Assembly (NCBI GenBank): GCA_002011075.2
Contig: MTMA02000006.1
Span: 917,261-981,260, forward strand
Length of the DNA: 64,000 bases
From: Candidatus Scotarchaeum otlingeri
GTDB taxonomy: Archaea; Thermoproteota; Nitrososphaeria; Geothermarchaeales; JDFR-13
Direction of reading: 5' to 3'
Below the pieces are notes generated by a model that saw only the letters and a program-made list of their open reading frames with translations, did not search any database and was not told where the DNA came from. Position numbers and translations under genes: made by a program. This document shows positions 1 to 9,372 of this stretch, piece after piece. Positions within the stretch are counted from its first letter, which is position 1. Every line of letters begins with the position of its first letter.

Positions 1-1
1 A

Positions 2-328
2 GTAAAGCCACTTTTTAGAAGTCCTGAGCGAGATAATTATTTATATGCCATGTTAAATGAGTTGCCTATCAAAGCGGTTAGCTGCCCGTACTACAGTGAT
101 GCACGGAGTATAAGAAGAAAAGAATTATTAGATGAATGGGAAAAGCACGACAGGAACATTAAATTTCAGTTGCTCTCGACATTCACTAAGAAACTTATTC
201 CTATTCTAAGCCGAAACATAGATTCTATAGAATACCGTACATGTAAAGAATGCGGAGGACCAAGCTTAGGCGAGATATGTAGTGCATGTCGGAGAATCGA
301 GATGATAAGATCTATAAAGAAAATTTAG
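2..328 (+). CDS. tRNA 2-thiolation enzyme, TtuA/Ncs6 (TIGR00269) family, C-terminal part
   Basis: The frame is open from base 2, so the gene begins before the window and only about 108 codons are seen. The residues before the first internal ATG (position 50) read VKPLFRSPERDNYLYAM, matching the conserved 'KPL..IPE.E...YA' stretch of the TtuA/Ncs6 family, and the SCPYY stretch that follows is also typical. The end carries a paired-cysteine zinc knuckle (CKECGG, then CSAC), as in the C-terminal zinc finger of these enzymes. The family adenylates and thiolates a tRNA uridine. Which uridine is modified cannot be told from this fragment. Confidence 0.75.
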   Translation, partial: VKPLFRSPERDNYLYAMLNELPIKAVSCPYYSDARSIRRKELLDEWEKHDRNIKFQLLSTFTKKLIPILSRNIDSIEYRTCKECGGPSLGEICSACRRIEMIRSIKKI

Positions 329-458
329 CCATATGAACTACGATAGGTTTGATTTTATATAATTTATTTAAGATATTTAAAAAGAGCTTAATTAGAGTAT
401 AATTATTATAATAATTTCTCTGATATAATATTTATTGTAGTTTTCTTCTGGTGAGAAG

Positions 459-2279
459 ATGGTTAAAGCAGGAGGATACGCCAATAGAGTTGCTTGGATA
501 GATTTATGCGATGGGAAAATTGAGTATGATGAAGTCTGTGAACATGATGCTAGGAAGTATATAGGTGGACGGGGCTTAGGGGTAAAGTATGTATTTGATC
601 ATAATCCTAAAGCTGATCCACTATCTCCTGATAATCTACATGCATTAATGGTTGGACCACTTACAGGCACATTAACGCCTCTAAGCGGAAGATTAGCCTC
701 TGTAACCATATCACCATTAACTAATACGATAACAGATTCTCACGTAGGAGGATGGATAGGGGCAGCCCTAAAGTGGGCGGGATTCGATGGTATATTAATG
801 GAGGGAGCAAGCTATAAACCAGTATACCTTGTCGTTAAAGACGGTACCGTGAGTATTGAGGATGCTACTCCTTTGTGGGGTAAATTAACATCAGAGACAA
901 CTAAACTTCTAAAGAATAAGTATGGTGAAAATGCAAAGGTATTTGCTATAGGCCCCGCGGGAGAAAAAATGGTTCGATTCGCCTGCATAATGCATGACGC
1001 TGGAAGAGCCTCTGGAAGAGGTGGAACCGGCGCAGTTATGGGTTCTAAGAAGGTAAAAGCTGTTGTTATCATCAGCAGCGAAGATAATATGCCTAAGCCG
1101 TATGATGAAAAATCATTTTCAAGTGCCAGAGGTGCGGCTATGAAACGGGTGTTGGAGAGTGATATTACTGCACCTAGGAGAGGAGGGTTAAGTGTATATG
1201 GTACAGAGGTATTGATGAATATAGTTAATGAGATAGGTGCCTTACCCACTAGAAACGCTACTAGTACTGCTTTTGAAAACGCCCATAATATTAGTGGAGA
1301 ACACCTAAAAGAGACTATACTTGTCGATACACCTACATGCCATGCATGTCCAGTAGCCTGTAAAAGGGATTCAGAGGTGAAGGAAGGTAAATATAAGCAT
1401 AAAAGTGAGGGGCCTGAATATGAGTCTGCCTGGGCATTGGGAGCAGAAATAGGTGTTGGCGATATTAAGGCCGTATCATATATGAATTGGTTGGCCAATG
1501 AATATGGAGTAGATACTATAGAGCTAGGTAACGTGCTTGGAGTGGCTGCTGAAGCTTCAGAGAAGGGTCTGTTTACAGATGGAGTTGAGTGGGGTGATGC
1601 CGATAGGTTCATCGAGCTCATACACATGATAGGCAAACGTGAAGGAGTAGGTGAACTGCTAGCGGAAGGGGCATATAGAGCAGCCGTCGGATTCGGCGAT
1701 CCAGATATGGCCAACGCGATCAAGGGTCAAGCTATCCCTGCATATGATCCAAGGGGATTAACGGGTTTTGCAGTTGCTTATGCCACCTCTAATAGGGGGG
1801 CCTGTCACCTAAGAGCATATACACCGGCCTCAGAATTATTTGGAATACCTGAAAAGACGGATCCACTGGATCCCAAGCCAAAGCCGAGAATTGTGAAGTT
1901 ATTGGAAGACTTATTTGCAGCTTTAGACTCACTCGATCTATGTAAATTCTCTGCTTTTGCTATGACTTTAGATGACTACGCTGCGGTTCTCTCCGCATTT
2001 ACCGGATGGGATATTGATGGCAACGAGTTCCTATTGATAGGGGAAAGAATCTGGAATCTAGAGAGATATATTAATCAGATGAGGGGCTTCGATAGGAGGC
2101 ATGATATACTCCCGAAACGTATGATGACAGAGAAAGCAGATTCAGGGCCTGCTAAGGGCAACATAATTACAGAGGAATTATTTAATAGTATGCTCGATGA
2201 GTACTACAGCCTGAGAGGCTGGAATAATGATGGTACCATATCATGGTCAAAACTTAGAGAGCTAGGGGTTCTGGCTTAG
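459..2279 (+). CDS. Tungsten-dependent aldehyde:ferredoxin oxidoreductase family protein
   Basis: The 606-residue length is normal for the AOR family. The N-terminal domain (about 1-210) has the GGRGLG and GPLTGT stretches that contact the bis-tungstopterin cofactor. The [4Fe-4S] ligands are C294-x2-C297-x3-C301, with the fourth cysteine at C495 inside D490-SLDLC, close to the family DxxGLC motif. It should oxidise an aldehyde to the acid and reduce ferredoxin in the cytoplasm. Which branch it belongs to (AOR, FOR, GOR or WOR) is not clear. A GGTGAG Shine-Dalgarno lies just before the ATG. It stands alone, about 100 bases before the next gene, and T6 follows the stop. Confidence 0.93.
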   Translation: MVKAGGYANRVAWIDLCDGKIEYDEVCEHDARKYIGGRGLGVKYVFDHNPKADPLSPDNLHALMVGPLTGTLTPLSGRLASVTISPLTNTITDSHVGGWIGAALKWAGFDGILMEGASYKPVYLVVKDGTVSIEDATPLWGKLTSETTKLLKNKYGENAKVFAIGPAGEKMVRFACIMHDAGRASGRGGTGAVMGSKKVKAVVIISSEDNMPKPYDEKSFSSARGAAMKRVLESDITAPRRGGLSVYGTEVLMNIVNEIGALPTRNATSTAFENAHNISGEHLKETILVDTPTCHACPVACKRDSEVKEGKYKHKSEGPEYESAWALGAEIGVGDIKAVSYMNWLANEYGVDTIELGNVLGVAAEASEKGLFTDGVEWGDADRFIELIHMIGKREGVGELLAEGAYRAAVGFGDPDMANAIKGQAIPAYDPRGLTGFAVAYATSNRGACHLRAYTPASELFGIPEKTDPLDPKPKPRIVKLLEDLFAALDSLDLCKFSAFAMTLDDYAAVLSAFTGWDIDGNEFLLIGERIWNLERYINQMRGFDRRHDILPKRMMTEKADSGPAKGNIITEELFNSMLDEYYSLRGWNNDGTISWSKLRELGVLA

Positions 2280-2376
2280 ATCCTCACTATTTTTTATGAA
2301 GAAGTATATACCTTAAATTCATCCATAAATAATTATCTAACAAAAGATTATCCTGAAATATAGATGTGAGATTTTT

Positions 2377-2772
2377 ATGAGTAGACTAGGCGGTGTACTA
2401 GCGGTAATAGGCTTTATATTTATGGTTATTGCTGCTGTACTCTTTGTGGTGGGATTCATTGCTATAGCGTCAGGGGCTGGTCTGGCTGCATTGGCTCTAA
2501 TCGGAGTGTTGGTCTATTCACTTATTGTATGGCTATTGAGCAATATATTATATACATTTGCATTTATTGTTACAAGATCAAGCGGGTCAAAACTTGTCGG
2601 TACAATGGGTCTAGCAGCGGGAACCCTACACTTGATAGCCTTTTCATCAGCACTAAGTGTGCAACCTCTAATTAACATAGAAACCATATTTTTACTCGGT
2701 ATAATAGGATTATTTATGTTTGCTTACTTCAGATTTGGGTATAAATGGATTAAGAAGGCAGAAAAAGCCTGA
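2377..2772 (+). CDS. Small membrane protein, unknown function
   Basis: A 131-residue, very hydrophobic protein with about four predicted transmembrane helices (roughly 6-30, 34-58, 72-92, 102-122) and a short basic tail ending in KKAEKA. The overall pattern resembles archaeal DUF996-type membrane proteins, but I see no diagnostic motif. A weak purine stretch precedes the ATG. It stands alone between the AOR and CYTH genes, so its neighbours give no clue to function. Confidence 0.7.
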   Translation: MSRLGGVLAVIGFIFMVIAAVLFVVGFIAIASGAGLAALALIGVLVYSLIVWLLSNILYTFAFIVTRSSGSKLVGTMGLAAGTLHLIAFSSALSVQPLINIETIFLLGIIGLFMFAYFRFGYKWIKKAEKA

Positions 2773-2872
2773 TTTGTCTGAGAAATTCCATCAGGATATA
2801 TTCCAACTTACCTTTAGAACGATAACTCCTTATTCTAGAAATTTTATTAACTATGGTTATTAAGAACCTATT

Positions 2873-3394
2873 ATGCAACAGAAGCTTTTAGTAGAGATGA
2901 AAGCTAAACATGATAACCTAGATACTCTAAGAAATTTAATATTCGAGGTGGGAGGGAAATTCAAAAGAAGGATTAAGCAACGGGATATCTATTATCTAAT
3001 CGGTGAAGAGAGGTTAAAGCTCAGAGTATCAGATGATGAGTGTAAACTCATTTATTATCGTAGACCCTTAGAGAAAAATGTCAAAAGGAGTCTAGTAATA
3101 ATATCGAGAGTCATTGACCGGGAAGCTATGAGGTCTATATTATCTATAGTTATCGGTGAAAAAATAATCGTAGAGAAAATTAGGGAGATCTATACATATG
3201 ATGATATAAAGATACATTTGGATAGAGTGTCATCATTAGGTAATTTTATAGAATTTGAGAAAGAGACTCGTGAGGAAGCTATCGAGAAAGATACTTTGAA
3301 GTTGAAAAGGCTTATGGATATACTGGGTATAAAGGAAAGTGATTTGATTGAAGGAAGTTATAGCGATCTGCTAATTGAGAGAAACTATAAGTAA
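2873..3394 (+). CDS. CYTH domain protein (CyaB/thiamine triphosphatase-like)
   Basis: A 173-residue single-domain protein of the size of archaeal CyaB-like CYTH proteins, which form an eight-stranded tunnel acting on triphosphorylated substrates. The N-terminal ExExK signature reads L6-V-E8-M-K10, so the first glutamate is replaced by leucine. Later charged strands (KLRV, DDIKIHLDRV, FIEFEKE) fit the fold, and the C-terminal SYSDLL is typical of the CyaB subgroup. The natural substrate is unknown. The gene is followed after 22 bases by a flavin reductase-like gene. Confidence 0.8.
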   Translation: MQQKLLVEMKAKHDNLDTLRNLIFEVGGKFKRRIKQRDIYYLIGEERLKLRVSDDECKLIYYRRPLEKNVKRSLVIISRVIDREAMRSILSIVIGEKIIVEKIREIYTYDDIKIHLDRVSSLGNFIEFEKETREEAIEKDTLKLKRLMDILGIKESDLIEGSYSDLLIERNYK

Positions 3395-3416
3395 ACCACT
3401 AATTATAATCTTAATT

Positions 3417-3899
3417 ATGAGTAAAGCAACTAGAAGAAAGGTATTAAGATTATTGACATATGGATTATATATCATTACCACACGGCTAAATGATCAGGTT
3501 CATGCTGGGCTCATCAGTTGGCTTTCTCAAGCATCCTTTAATCCACCGCTTATAATGGTGGCCATACGATCAGAAAGCAAGTTATATAGCTTAATCAATG
3601 AAAGCCGGGTCTTCGCGGTAAATATTCTCTCTGCAGATCAGAAAGATGTGGCGTCAGCCTTTTTCAGCATCAAGGAGGTGAAGAATAAGATGATAAATGG
3701 ATATCTATATGAAGAAGGTGAGAAAACGGGATCCCCCATACTAATAGACCTGCCTGCATGGTTTGAATGTAGAGTTATAGGTCAGCTGGATAAGGGAGAT
3801 CACACGGTATTCCTGGCTGAGGTCGTTAATTCAGGACTAAGGAAGGAAATCGATAAACCTCTTATATTATGGGATACAGGGTGGCATTACGGGGGTTAG
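3417..3899 (+). CDS. Flavin reductase-like domain protein (FMN-binding)
   Basis: About 160 residues matching the flavin reductase-like split-barrel family: an N-terminal LRLLTYGLYIITT strand, then a SWLSQASFNPPLIMVAI stretch that normally holds FMN, and VFAVNILS. Members reduce flavins or are flavoproteins in ferredoxin- or NADH-linked redox chemistry. I take the ATG at 3417 as the start. An upstream in-frame ATG at 3375 would overlap the CYTH gene and add 14 residues unlike the family. The partner enzyme is not apparent from the neighbours. Confidence 0.82.
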   Translation: MSKATRRKVLRLLTYGLYIITTRLNDQVHAGLISWLSQASFNPPLIMVAIRSESKLYSLINESRVFAVNILSADQKDVASAFFSIKEVKNKMINGYLYEEGEKTGSPILIDLPAWFECRVIGQLDKGDHTVFLAEVVNSGLRKEIDKPLILWDTGWHYGG

Positions 3900-3920
3900 C
3901 AATAGATATCCGGAAGAAAA

Positions 3921-5114
3921 TTATAAGTTAAGCCTAGATTTGAGGTTCCTTATAATATGGGGCATATCGATCTTCATGGGGCAAACCTCCATACAACGAC
4001 CGCATACCAAGCAGAATAGTGAGAGAGCGGATGCTAGTGAGATATTTTCAACAATAGCCGTCCATACAATTCCCATAGGACCGCCATATACATTACCACC
4101 CCATATATTTCCCGTTAATCCCCATACTGGACACTCTGCTTGACACCTGCCACATCTAATGCATAGTAATTGTTCACTTAGGAATGGGTCTTTGATGGCT
4201 GAGAGACGCCCTCCATCATAGAGTATCATATGAAATTCTTTAGGTCCATGGACCCCGTATACTCTATGATACTCTATATCCGCTGTACTACTAGGCCCGG
4301 CAATTATCGAGAGATACGTTGGAGGATATAACCCTGCATATCCTGCTTGAACAAGAGCCTGCATAAACGCATCAGATAATGTCGGCATTATCTTCTCAAC
4401 CCCTGTCACAGCAATATGTACCGGCGGCAGACTTGTGGTATTACGTATATTACCCTCATTAGAAATTAAGATGATGCTTCCCGTATCGGCAGCAACCACA
4501 TTAGCTCCACTAATTCCTATATCCGCATCTACAAATTTTCTCCTTAGAAAAGAACGAACCTCCATTACGATCTCTTCGATATTCATCCCTTCTCTAACAT
4601 TCAATCCCAGTCTCCTTAGAAGTTCTATAGCTCCTTCCTTCGGGATATGTATCGCTGGGGCTATTGCATGCATAGGTTTGTCACGGGATATCTGAATAAG
4701 AAGTTCACCAAGATCAGTTTCATAGACACTATGGCCTAATGATATCAAGTGCTCTCTAATACCTACCTCTTCAGTTACCATCGATTTCGCCTTTACAATA
4801 AGTAAAGGACTATCATCACCAATTATCTCGTCGAGAATCTTTAATGCTTCTTCCCTATTTCTAGCGAAATATGGGTGACCATGACTTCGTTTAACGTTTC
4901 TCATGGTTAAATCAATATAATAGTCTAAGTTATTGAGCGTTTCCTCTTTAATTTCTCTAACTTTAGAAGCTAATTCCTCAAGGTATGGCCATACATTTAA
5001 TACACGGTCAACCGATATAGACAAATTTGATATGGATCTTTTAAGTCCGGTTTGAATCTCCTTATTATCTAATGCTCTATAGAGCTCCTTTGCCGTTTCA
5101 CCCAGGATATCCAT
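3921..5114 (-). CDS. LutB/LldF-like LUD-domain iron-sulfur protein
   Basis: This 397-residue protein has the LUD domain seen in lactate-utilisation proteins (about 60-300, with ADTGSIIL and the glycine-rich AGPSSTADIE), then two [4Fe-4S] motifs, CIRCGRCQAEC and CLVCGRCMEVC. It should transfer electrons in the cytoplasm as part of a lactate oxidation complex. It is the last gene of a four-gene minus-strand operon, only 4 bases after the CCG-domain gene. The usual C-terminal extension of LutB is short. The operon partners support a D-lactate or glycolate oxidation role. Confidence 0.85.
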   Translation of the reverse strand: MDILGETAKELYRALDNKEIQTGLKRSISNLSISVDRVLNVWPYLEELASKVREIKEETLNNLDYYIDLTMRNVKRSHGHPYFARNREEALKILDEIIGDDSPLLIVKAKSMVTEEVGIREHLISLGHSVYETDLGELLIQISRDKPMHAIAPAIHIPKEGAIELLRRLGLNVREGMNIEEIVMEVRSFLRRKFVDADIGISGANVVAADTGSIILISNEGNIRNTTSLPPVHIAVTGVEKIMPTLSDAFMQALVQAGYAGLYPPTYLSIIAGPSSTADIEYHRVYGVHGPKEFHMILYDGGRLSAIKDPFLSEQLLCIRCGRCQAECPVWGLTGNIWGGNVYGGPMGIVWTAIVENISLASALSLFCLVCGRCMEVCPMKIDMPHIIRNLKSRLNL

Positions 5115-5118
5115 CTAT

Positions 5119-6084
5119 TTATTCACCAAAGGCTTTTACTAGAAGCCTTGATATATCCTCGATAACTAAGTTTCTATCTGCAACACGAGAGAAATTAGAG
5201 TAGCAGATAGGGCATAATACTATTATCCTTCTATTTATATTCTTTAACTCATCAAGCCTCATCTCCGCAATATTTCTAGATAATTTCGGCGAAATGGATT
5301 CGATAGGGCCGCCGCAACAGAAAGTCAATTTTCTAGTTTTTAGGGGAGGTTCCAATACAGTCACTCCCGCCGCATTGAGTAGTTGTCGTGGTTCATCAAT
5401 GATATTTTGGAATCTGGCATAGTAGCATGGATCATGTATTACACCTTCAACTCCACTTTTCATTCCTCCATTTAATCCTTTTGATGAAAGTATCTCAAGA
5501 TAATTCTTTACCTCTATATCATATTCTGGTAGATATTTAGGATATACCGTCCTCATTACATGAGTGGTATGAGGATCTATCGTAATAATTCTTTTTACAC
5601 GATTCTTACGGAGCACGCTATATACCTTCTCTATATGTTCTTTAAAGAAATCGTCTAGCCCCATGTCAAACAATAATACTCCAGAATACATCTCGTCTTC
5701 ATATAGATAGCCATATTCTATATCAGCATTCCTTAGCATAATAGCGATGCTTCGAAGAACATCATACTGCTTCTCTAACTCATCTCTCGATACAGAGGAA
5801 ATTAACTTATTTATATCAATAACCTTACTTATAATTTTACCCAGTTTTAATAATGTAGCGCCTACAGCGTTCTCCTCAAGTGATTCCAATTTCTTAATCG
5901 ATGCATTCAAATAGGGTAATAATTGATACAATAATCCGGTATATATTACTGTTTCCCCTCCCCTAGGAATATCCATTCCATCAGCCCATCCAGTAGCTAT
6001 TTCTGGAGGCAAAGGTATCGGGGCACCACTTTTCCTTGTATTCTCGATAATCATTCTAATAACATCTTTAATCGGCAGCGGCAA
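5119..6084 (-). CDS. CCG-domain (HdrB/GlcF C-terminal-like) iron-sulfur protein
   Basis: A 321-residue protein with one clear CCG domain near the C-terminus (HDPCYYARF, then FCCGGP, then LCPICYSNF), the module that binds a non-cubane cluster in HdrB and GlcF/GlpC proteins. The N-terminal half, where a first CCG domain would lie, has lost the cysteines. It is the third gene of the operon, 12 bases after the small ferredoxin-like gene. Together with that gene it corresponds to a GlcF/GlpC protein split in two. Most likely it is the electron-acceptor subunit of the FAD-dependent dehydrogenase encoded by the first gene. Confidence 0.85.
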   Translation of the reverse strand: MPLPIKDVIRMIIENTRKSGAPIPLPPEIATGWADGMDIPRGGETVIYTGLLYQLLPYLNASIKKLESLEENAVGATLLKLGKIISKVIDINKLISSVSRDELEKQYDVLRSIAIMLRNADIEYGYLYEDEMYSGVLLFDMGLDDFFKEHIEKVYSVLRKNRVKRIITIDPHTTHVMRTVYPKYLPEYDIEVKNYLEILSSKGLNGGMKSGVEGVIHDPCYYARFQNIIDEPRQLLNAAGVTVLEPPLKTRKLTFCCGGPIESISPKLSRNIAEMRLDELKNINRRIIVLCPICYSNFSRVADRNLVIEDISRLLVKAFGE

Positions 6085-6096
6085 AATATATCACCG

Positions 6097-6417
6097 TCAT
6101 AAAAACATATTCTTAATATTAATATAATGACGGAATAGTCTAATATCTCTTTCTATATGTACTCCAGCTGGACATTCGATATCACATGCTTGACACAGTA
6201 AACAGCTATAAATTCCCTCAAATCCTGTCTTTGTCCACAAACCATTTTTAAGAACAAGCATCATTATACTGACCCGTCCCCTGGGACCATGATTCCTCAT
6301 TGTATCTCTTAAATTTAGGGTTGGACATATCCACTCACAGAATCCACAGTATAAGCACTTCGATACATCTTCGAGTATAATCCTTTTCAACTCATCCGGA
6401 GTATCAGGTAGGTTCAA
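6097..6417 (-). CDS. Dicluster [4Fe-4S] protein (GlcF/HdrC N-terminal-like)
   Basis: A 106-residue protein with two tetracysteine motifs, CLYCGFCEWICP and CLLCQACDIECP, spaced as in the N-terminal half of GlcF/GlpC or in HdrC. It is encoded 6 bases after the FAD-linked dehydrogenase and 12 bases before the CCG-domain gene. It probably passes electrons between those two subunits. In many bacteria these two iron-sulfur modules are one polypeptide; here they are separate. Confidence 0.87.
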   Translation of the reverse strand: MNLPDTPDELKRIILEDVSKCLYCGFCEWICPTLNLRDTMRNHGPRGRVSIMMLVLKNGLWTKTGFEGIYSCLLCQACDIECPAGVHIERDIRLFRHYINIKNMFL

Positions 6418-6423
6418 TTATCA

Positions 6424-7851
6424 TCACCAGATGAACATCTTATCTGGATTGAGTATTCCCTTGGGATCGAAGAGACGTTTAATCTTTTTCATCAGTTCAA
6501 TCGCCTTTGAACTCTCTTTTGAATTGAACTCCATAACTAGGCCTTCCTTTTTAGTGAGGCCTATGCCGTGCTCAGAACTTACTGTGCCACCTAGCTCTAG
6601 GGCCAGCATCATTATATCACTCACCATATTGACTAAAGCCTCTCTTTTTGATTCATCTTTCTCTTCAATCCATACAACGGGATGTAGGTTTCCATCACCG
6701 ATATGTCCAGCTAAAGTCATAGATAAGTTATATTTCTCTGATAGGCCCCTTAATCGTTTAACAGCTTCAACCAACTGTGAAGGGGGAACCGATATATCTT
6801 CAACATATACCTTAATACCCGAGAAGGGATCGCTACGTGATTCCGAAGCAAGCCTTATCGAAGCAAGGTAATAATTTCTTCGTATATCAAATAGCCCCAT
6901 CTTCTCTGCTTCACTCATCGATCTAGCTGTATAAATCCTGTTACTATTATGTAGTTTCATCGATTCTGCCAAGCTATTTATTACTCTAGACCTAGCTTCA
7001 ACTGCAGTATTTACACCTACTAGAAGATAATGTCCTACACCGGTGACTTTAGACTCAAGCATTTTTATGGCGATATCCACCGATTTGTCTTCAACAAATT
7101 CCATTAACAAAATATCCATTCGTCTCTTTTTTATCTCAATTGCACTATTCATCAAATCCTCAAGAGAGTCGAAAAAAGCCGCAGCTATAACTGTATTCTC
7201 AGGTATAGGGGTGATCTTGAGGGTTGCTTCAGTAACAAGAGCGAGGGTCCCCTCACTGCCCACAATTAGCCTAACAAGGTCATAGCCTTGCCTTGATTTA
7301 CTAGTTTTACTTCCTAGCCGTAGAATAGATCCGCCTTCATCTGCAATCACGACTTCAAGCTCTAGAACCCAATCACGAATAGACCCATATTTGGCGCCTT
7401 GCATCCCTCCAGACCCGCTGTTTATCGCGCCTCCAACAGATGCAATCTTTACCGATGCAGGATCGATAGGAAACATATATCCATCTTTTGCTAGGTGATT
7501 ATTTAACTCAAATATTTTGACTCCGGGTTCTACTACCACATAAGAATCTATTAAGTTTGTCTCCTTGATCCTATTCATCCTCTCAAAGCTTAGTATAATA
7601 CCATCTGTATGAGGCGTAGAAGAACCGACTAATTCGCTTGTAGATCCTTGGGGATATATCTTCAAGTCATGATTATATGCGTATCTCACTATCTTTGAAA
7701 CATCGGTAGATGAATAAGGAAAAACGACAGCGATAGCTTTACCCTCCATGTAAACTGCGTTCTTCGAATATAATCTTATTATCAATTCGTCATCGCTTAC
7801 TTTATCTTTACCTATAAGTTTAGATAAATCTCTAACTAGTTTCTTGGTCAT
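6424..7851 (-). CDS. FAD-linked dehydrogenase, GlcD / D-lactate dehydrogenase family
   Basis: 475 residues, the standard length for GlcD/Dld proteins. The N-terminal PCMH-type FAD domain shows VVVEPGVKIFELN, the GGAINSGSGG loop and GSEGTLALVTEA. The C-terminal cap has HIGDGNLHPVVW and GTVSSEHGIG, containing the conserved histidines of the substrate site. It should oxidise D-lactate, glycolate or a related 2-hydroxy acid and pass electrons to the iron-sulfur partners that follow. It is the first gene of the minus-strand operon 7851-3921. The substrate is inferred from the family only. Confidence 0.92.
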   Translation of the reverse strand: MTKKLVRDLSKLIGKDKVSDDELIIRLYSKNAVYMEGKAIAVVFPYSSTDVSKIVRYAYNHDLKIYPQGSTSELVGSSTPHTDGIILSFERMNRIKETNLIDSYVVVEPGVKIFELNNHLAKDGYMFPIDPASVKIASVGGAINSGSGGMQGAKYGSIRDWVLELEVVIADEGGSILRLGSKTSKSRQGYDLVRLIVGSEGTLALVTEATLKITPIPENTVIAAAFFDSLEDLMNSAIEIKKRRMDILLMEFVEDKSVDIAIKMLESKVTGVGHYLLVGVNTAVEARSRVINSLAESMKLHNSNRIYTARSMSEAEKMGLFDIRRNYYLASIRLASESRSDPFSGIKVYVEDISVPPSQLVEAVKRLRGLSEKYNLSMTLAGHIGDGNLHPVVWIEEKDESKREALVNMVSDIMMLALELGGTVSSEHGIGLTKKEGLVMEFNSKESSKAIELMKKIKRLFDPKGILNPDKMFIW

Positions 7852-7892
7852 AACACAACAAAATTATTAGCCATCTAATAAATTAAAATAAG

Positions 7893-8315
7893 CTATATAT
7901 GTATGAGGTTATCAAGTATGGATTTAAGCTGTTCAGGATTATGACTATAAAGTTGTAGGATAGCTATATATCTACTTATAATCAGCACCCTCATCCTTTC
8001 TAAGTCTAATTTAATTTTGAGTCCTTTACCTAATCGCAAAGTTCTTCTGCCATATATCACATACTTTTCAGTTATTTTATAACTATCTGGGGTGGGTATT
8101 GAAGCCTTAGGAAATAGGGCTGTAATTATAATCCATGTAAGAAATAGGGCGATTATCCCGAGCATATAACCAGCTAACACTATCATCAAGATATACAATA
8201 TTATTAATCCTATCGTTCTCCGCAACCTATTAAACCTATCCCTAAATTTCAGGTCACTTACCTCATCTTCATATATAATATTTTCTCCCTCAAGCCTACT
8301 ATTCATTAAAACCAC
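7893..8315 (-). CDS. Membrane-anchored protein of unknown function (DUF2208-like?)
   Basis: 140 residues. Two adjacent transmembrane helices lie at about 34-75, flanked by a basic stretch (RDRFNRLRR). A soluble C-terminal part of alternating strands follows, ending in a helix (HNPEQLKSILDNL), which suggests a small PH-like domain. The layout recalls DUF2208 membrane proteins but the match is weak. A second ATG three codons downstream (8306) is an equally good start. It is not obviously co-transcribed with the dehydrogenase operon. Confidence 0.6.
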   Translation of the reverse strand: MVLMNSRLEGENIIYEDEVSDLKFRDRFNRLRRTIGLIILYILMIVLAGYMLGIIALFLTWIIITALFPKASIPTPDSYKITEKYVIYGRRTLRLGKGLKIKLDLERMRVLIISRYIAILQLYSHNPEQLKSILDNLIHI

Positions 8316-8384
8316 AATTATATCTCTATATAATCCATCTATTTATCCCTAACTGATATATATTGTTGGCTCTGGAGCTAAAAT

Positions 8385-9269
8385 TCATTTATATGCCATT
8401 ATTCCATTCAACGAGAAGTCCATTAATGAATTATATATAGGTTTGCCCCTAATCCAGTCAAATAGCTTATCCATATCATCGATTGATTTTACAATCAAGC
8501 TTTTATACTCCTCTATCGATTTAGGTTCATACTCTTTAGCTATATTCCATAAGTCAATAACGAATCTATGGTATTCCTTCAATACATCAGTAGCGTTATC
8601 AATAAATCCATAATGGGTATAATATAGTCTAGAAGGCTTATAATTAATCATCTTATTGATACTCTCCAGATATAACTCTAGTCTAATTGGAGGTAGAGTA
8701 GTAGGTACAATCATCTCAAGAGGCTGTATGAGAGCACCAGCTGAGTCGCCTACAAAAAGAGCATCCTCATTCCTAAAATATATTGATTGGTGGTGAGATG
8801 CATGTCCAGGTGTATGGATTACCACCAGCTCTATATCGCCAAACACTATTTCCATCCCATCATAGGTAGTTCGTAACTGCTCTTCACTAACCGGCTCAGG
8901 TTTTCTATATATCTCAGCTAGCCACCCCAAGTACATTAATGCAGCATCCCAAAGTTTATCCGGATTTATAAGATGCTTATAGGCCTTGGGATGAGCCAAC
9001 CCAATCATATCAGGATATCTATTTAATATATGTCCCACTCCTCCACCGTGATCTAAATGTATATGAGTTGGTATCACCAGCTTTACAGTTTCTGCTAAAG
9101 CGGCTTCCTTCAAGGCTCTATCAATATATTCATAGGAGGCCGCGGGTCCAGTCTCGACTATACAACCACTACTACCGCTAGTAAGAATATAGCAAGAGAT
9201 AAATTCATGCCCTATCTCGCTAGGGGTAGCTTCAACCATAATTACGCTATTTGTTACGTGTCTATACAT
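8385..9269 (-). CDS. MBL-fold metallo-hydrolase
   Basis: 294 residues with the metallo-beta-lactamase motif H69-x-H71-x-D73-H74 (THIHLDHGG), a second metal histidine in HTPGHASHH and the bridging aspartate in LFVGDSAGAL. These are the ligands for two metal ions. The C-terminal 90 residues are helical, as in many archaeal MBL hydrolases of the glyoxalase II-like group. It is presumably a cytoplasmic thioester or ester hydrolase. Nothing nearby identifies the substrate. Confidence 0.88.
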   Translation of the reverse strand: MYRHVTNSVIMVEATPSEIGHEFISCYILTSGSSGCIVETGPAASYEYIDRALKEAALAETVKLVIPTHIHLDHGGGVGHILNRYPDMIGLAHPKAYKHLINPDKLWDAALMYLGWLAEIYRKPEPVSEEQLRTTYDGMEIVFGDIELVVIHTPGHASHHQSIYFRNEDALFVGDSAGALIQPLEMIVPTTLPPIRLELYLESINKMINYKPSRLYYTHYGFIDNATDVLKEYHRFVIDLWNIAKEYEPKSIEEYKSLIVKSIDDMDKLFDWIRGKPIYNSLMDFSLNGIMAYK

Positions 9270-9372
9270 ATTCTCATCCCTCTCAAGAATTTATTTTCAA
9301 CCTGATGAATATGTGCATATAATATCATCAAATTTAATATATAATATCGAGATAATATTTTTGTGAGTATTT

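Noticed and set aside
329-458. Gap before the AOR gene examined for tRNA or small RNA
   Set aside because: Only AT-rich promoter-like DNA with several TATA-like stretches; no folded RNA or frame seen.
812-1723. Long 303-codon open frame antisense to the AOR gene
   Set aside because: It lies wholly inside a well-conserved gene on the other strand and encodes a serine/proline/alanine-rich sequence with no domain; it is a shadow frame.
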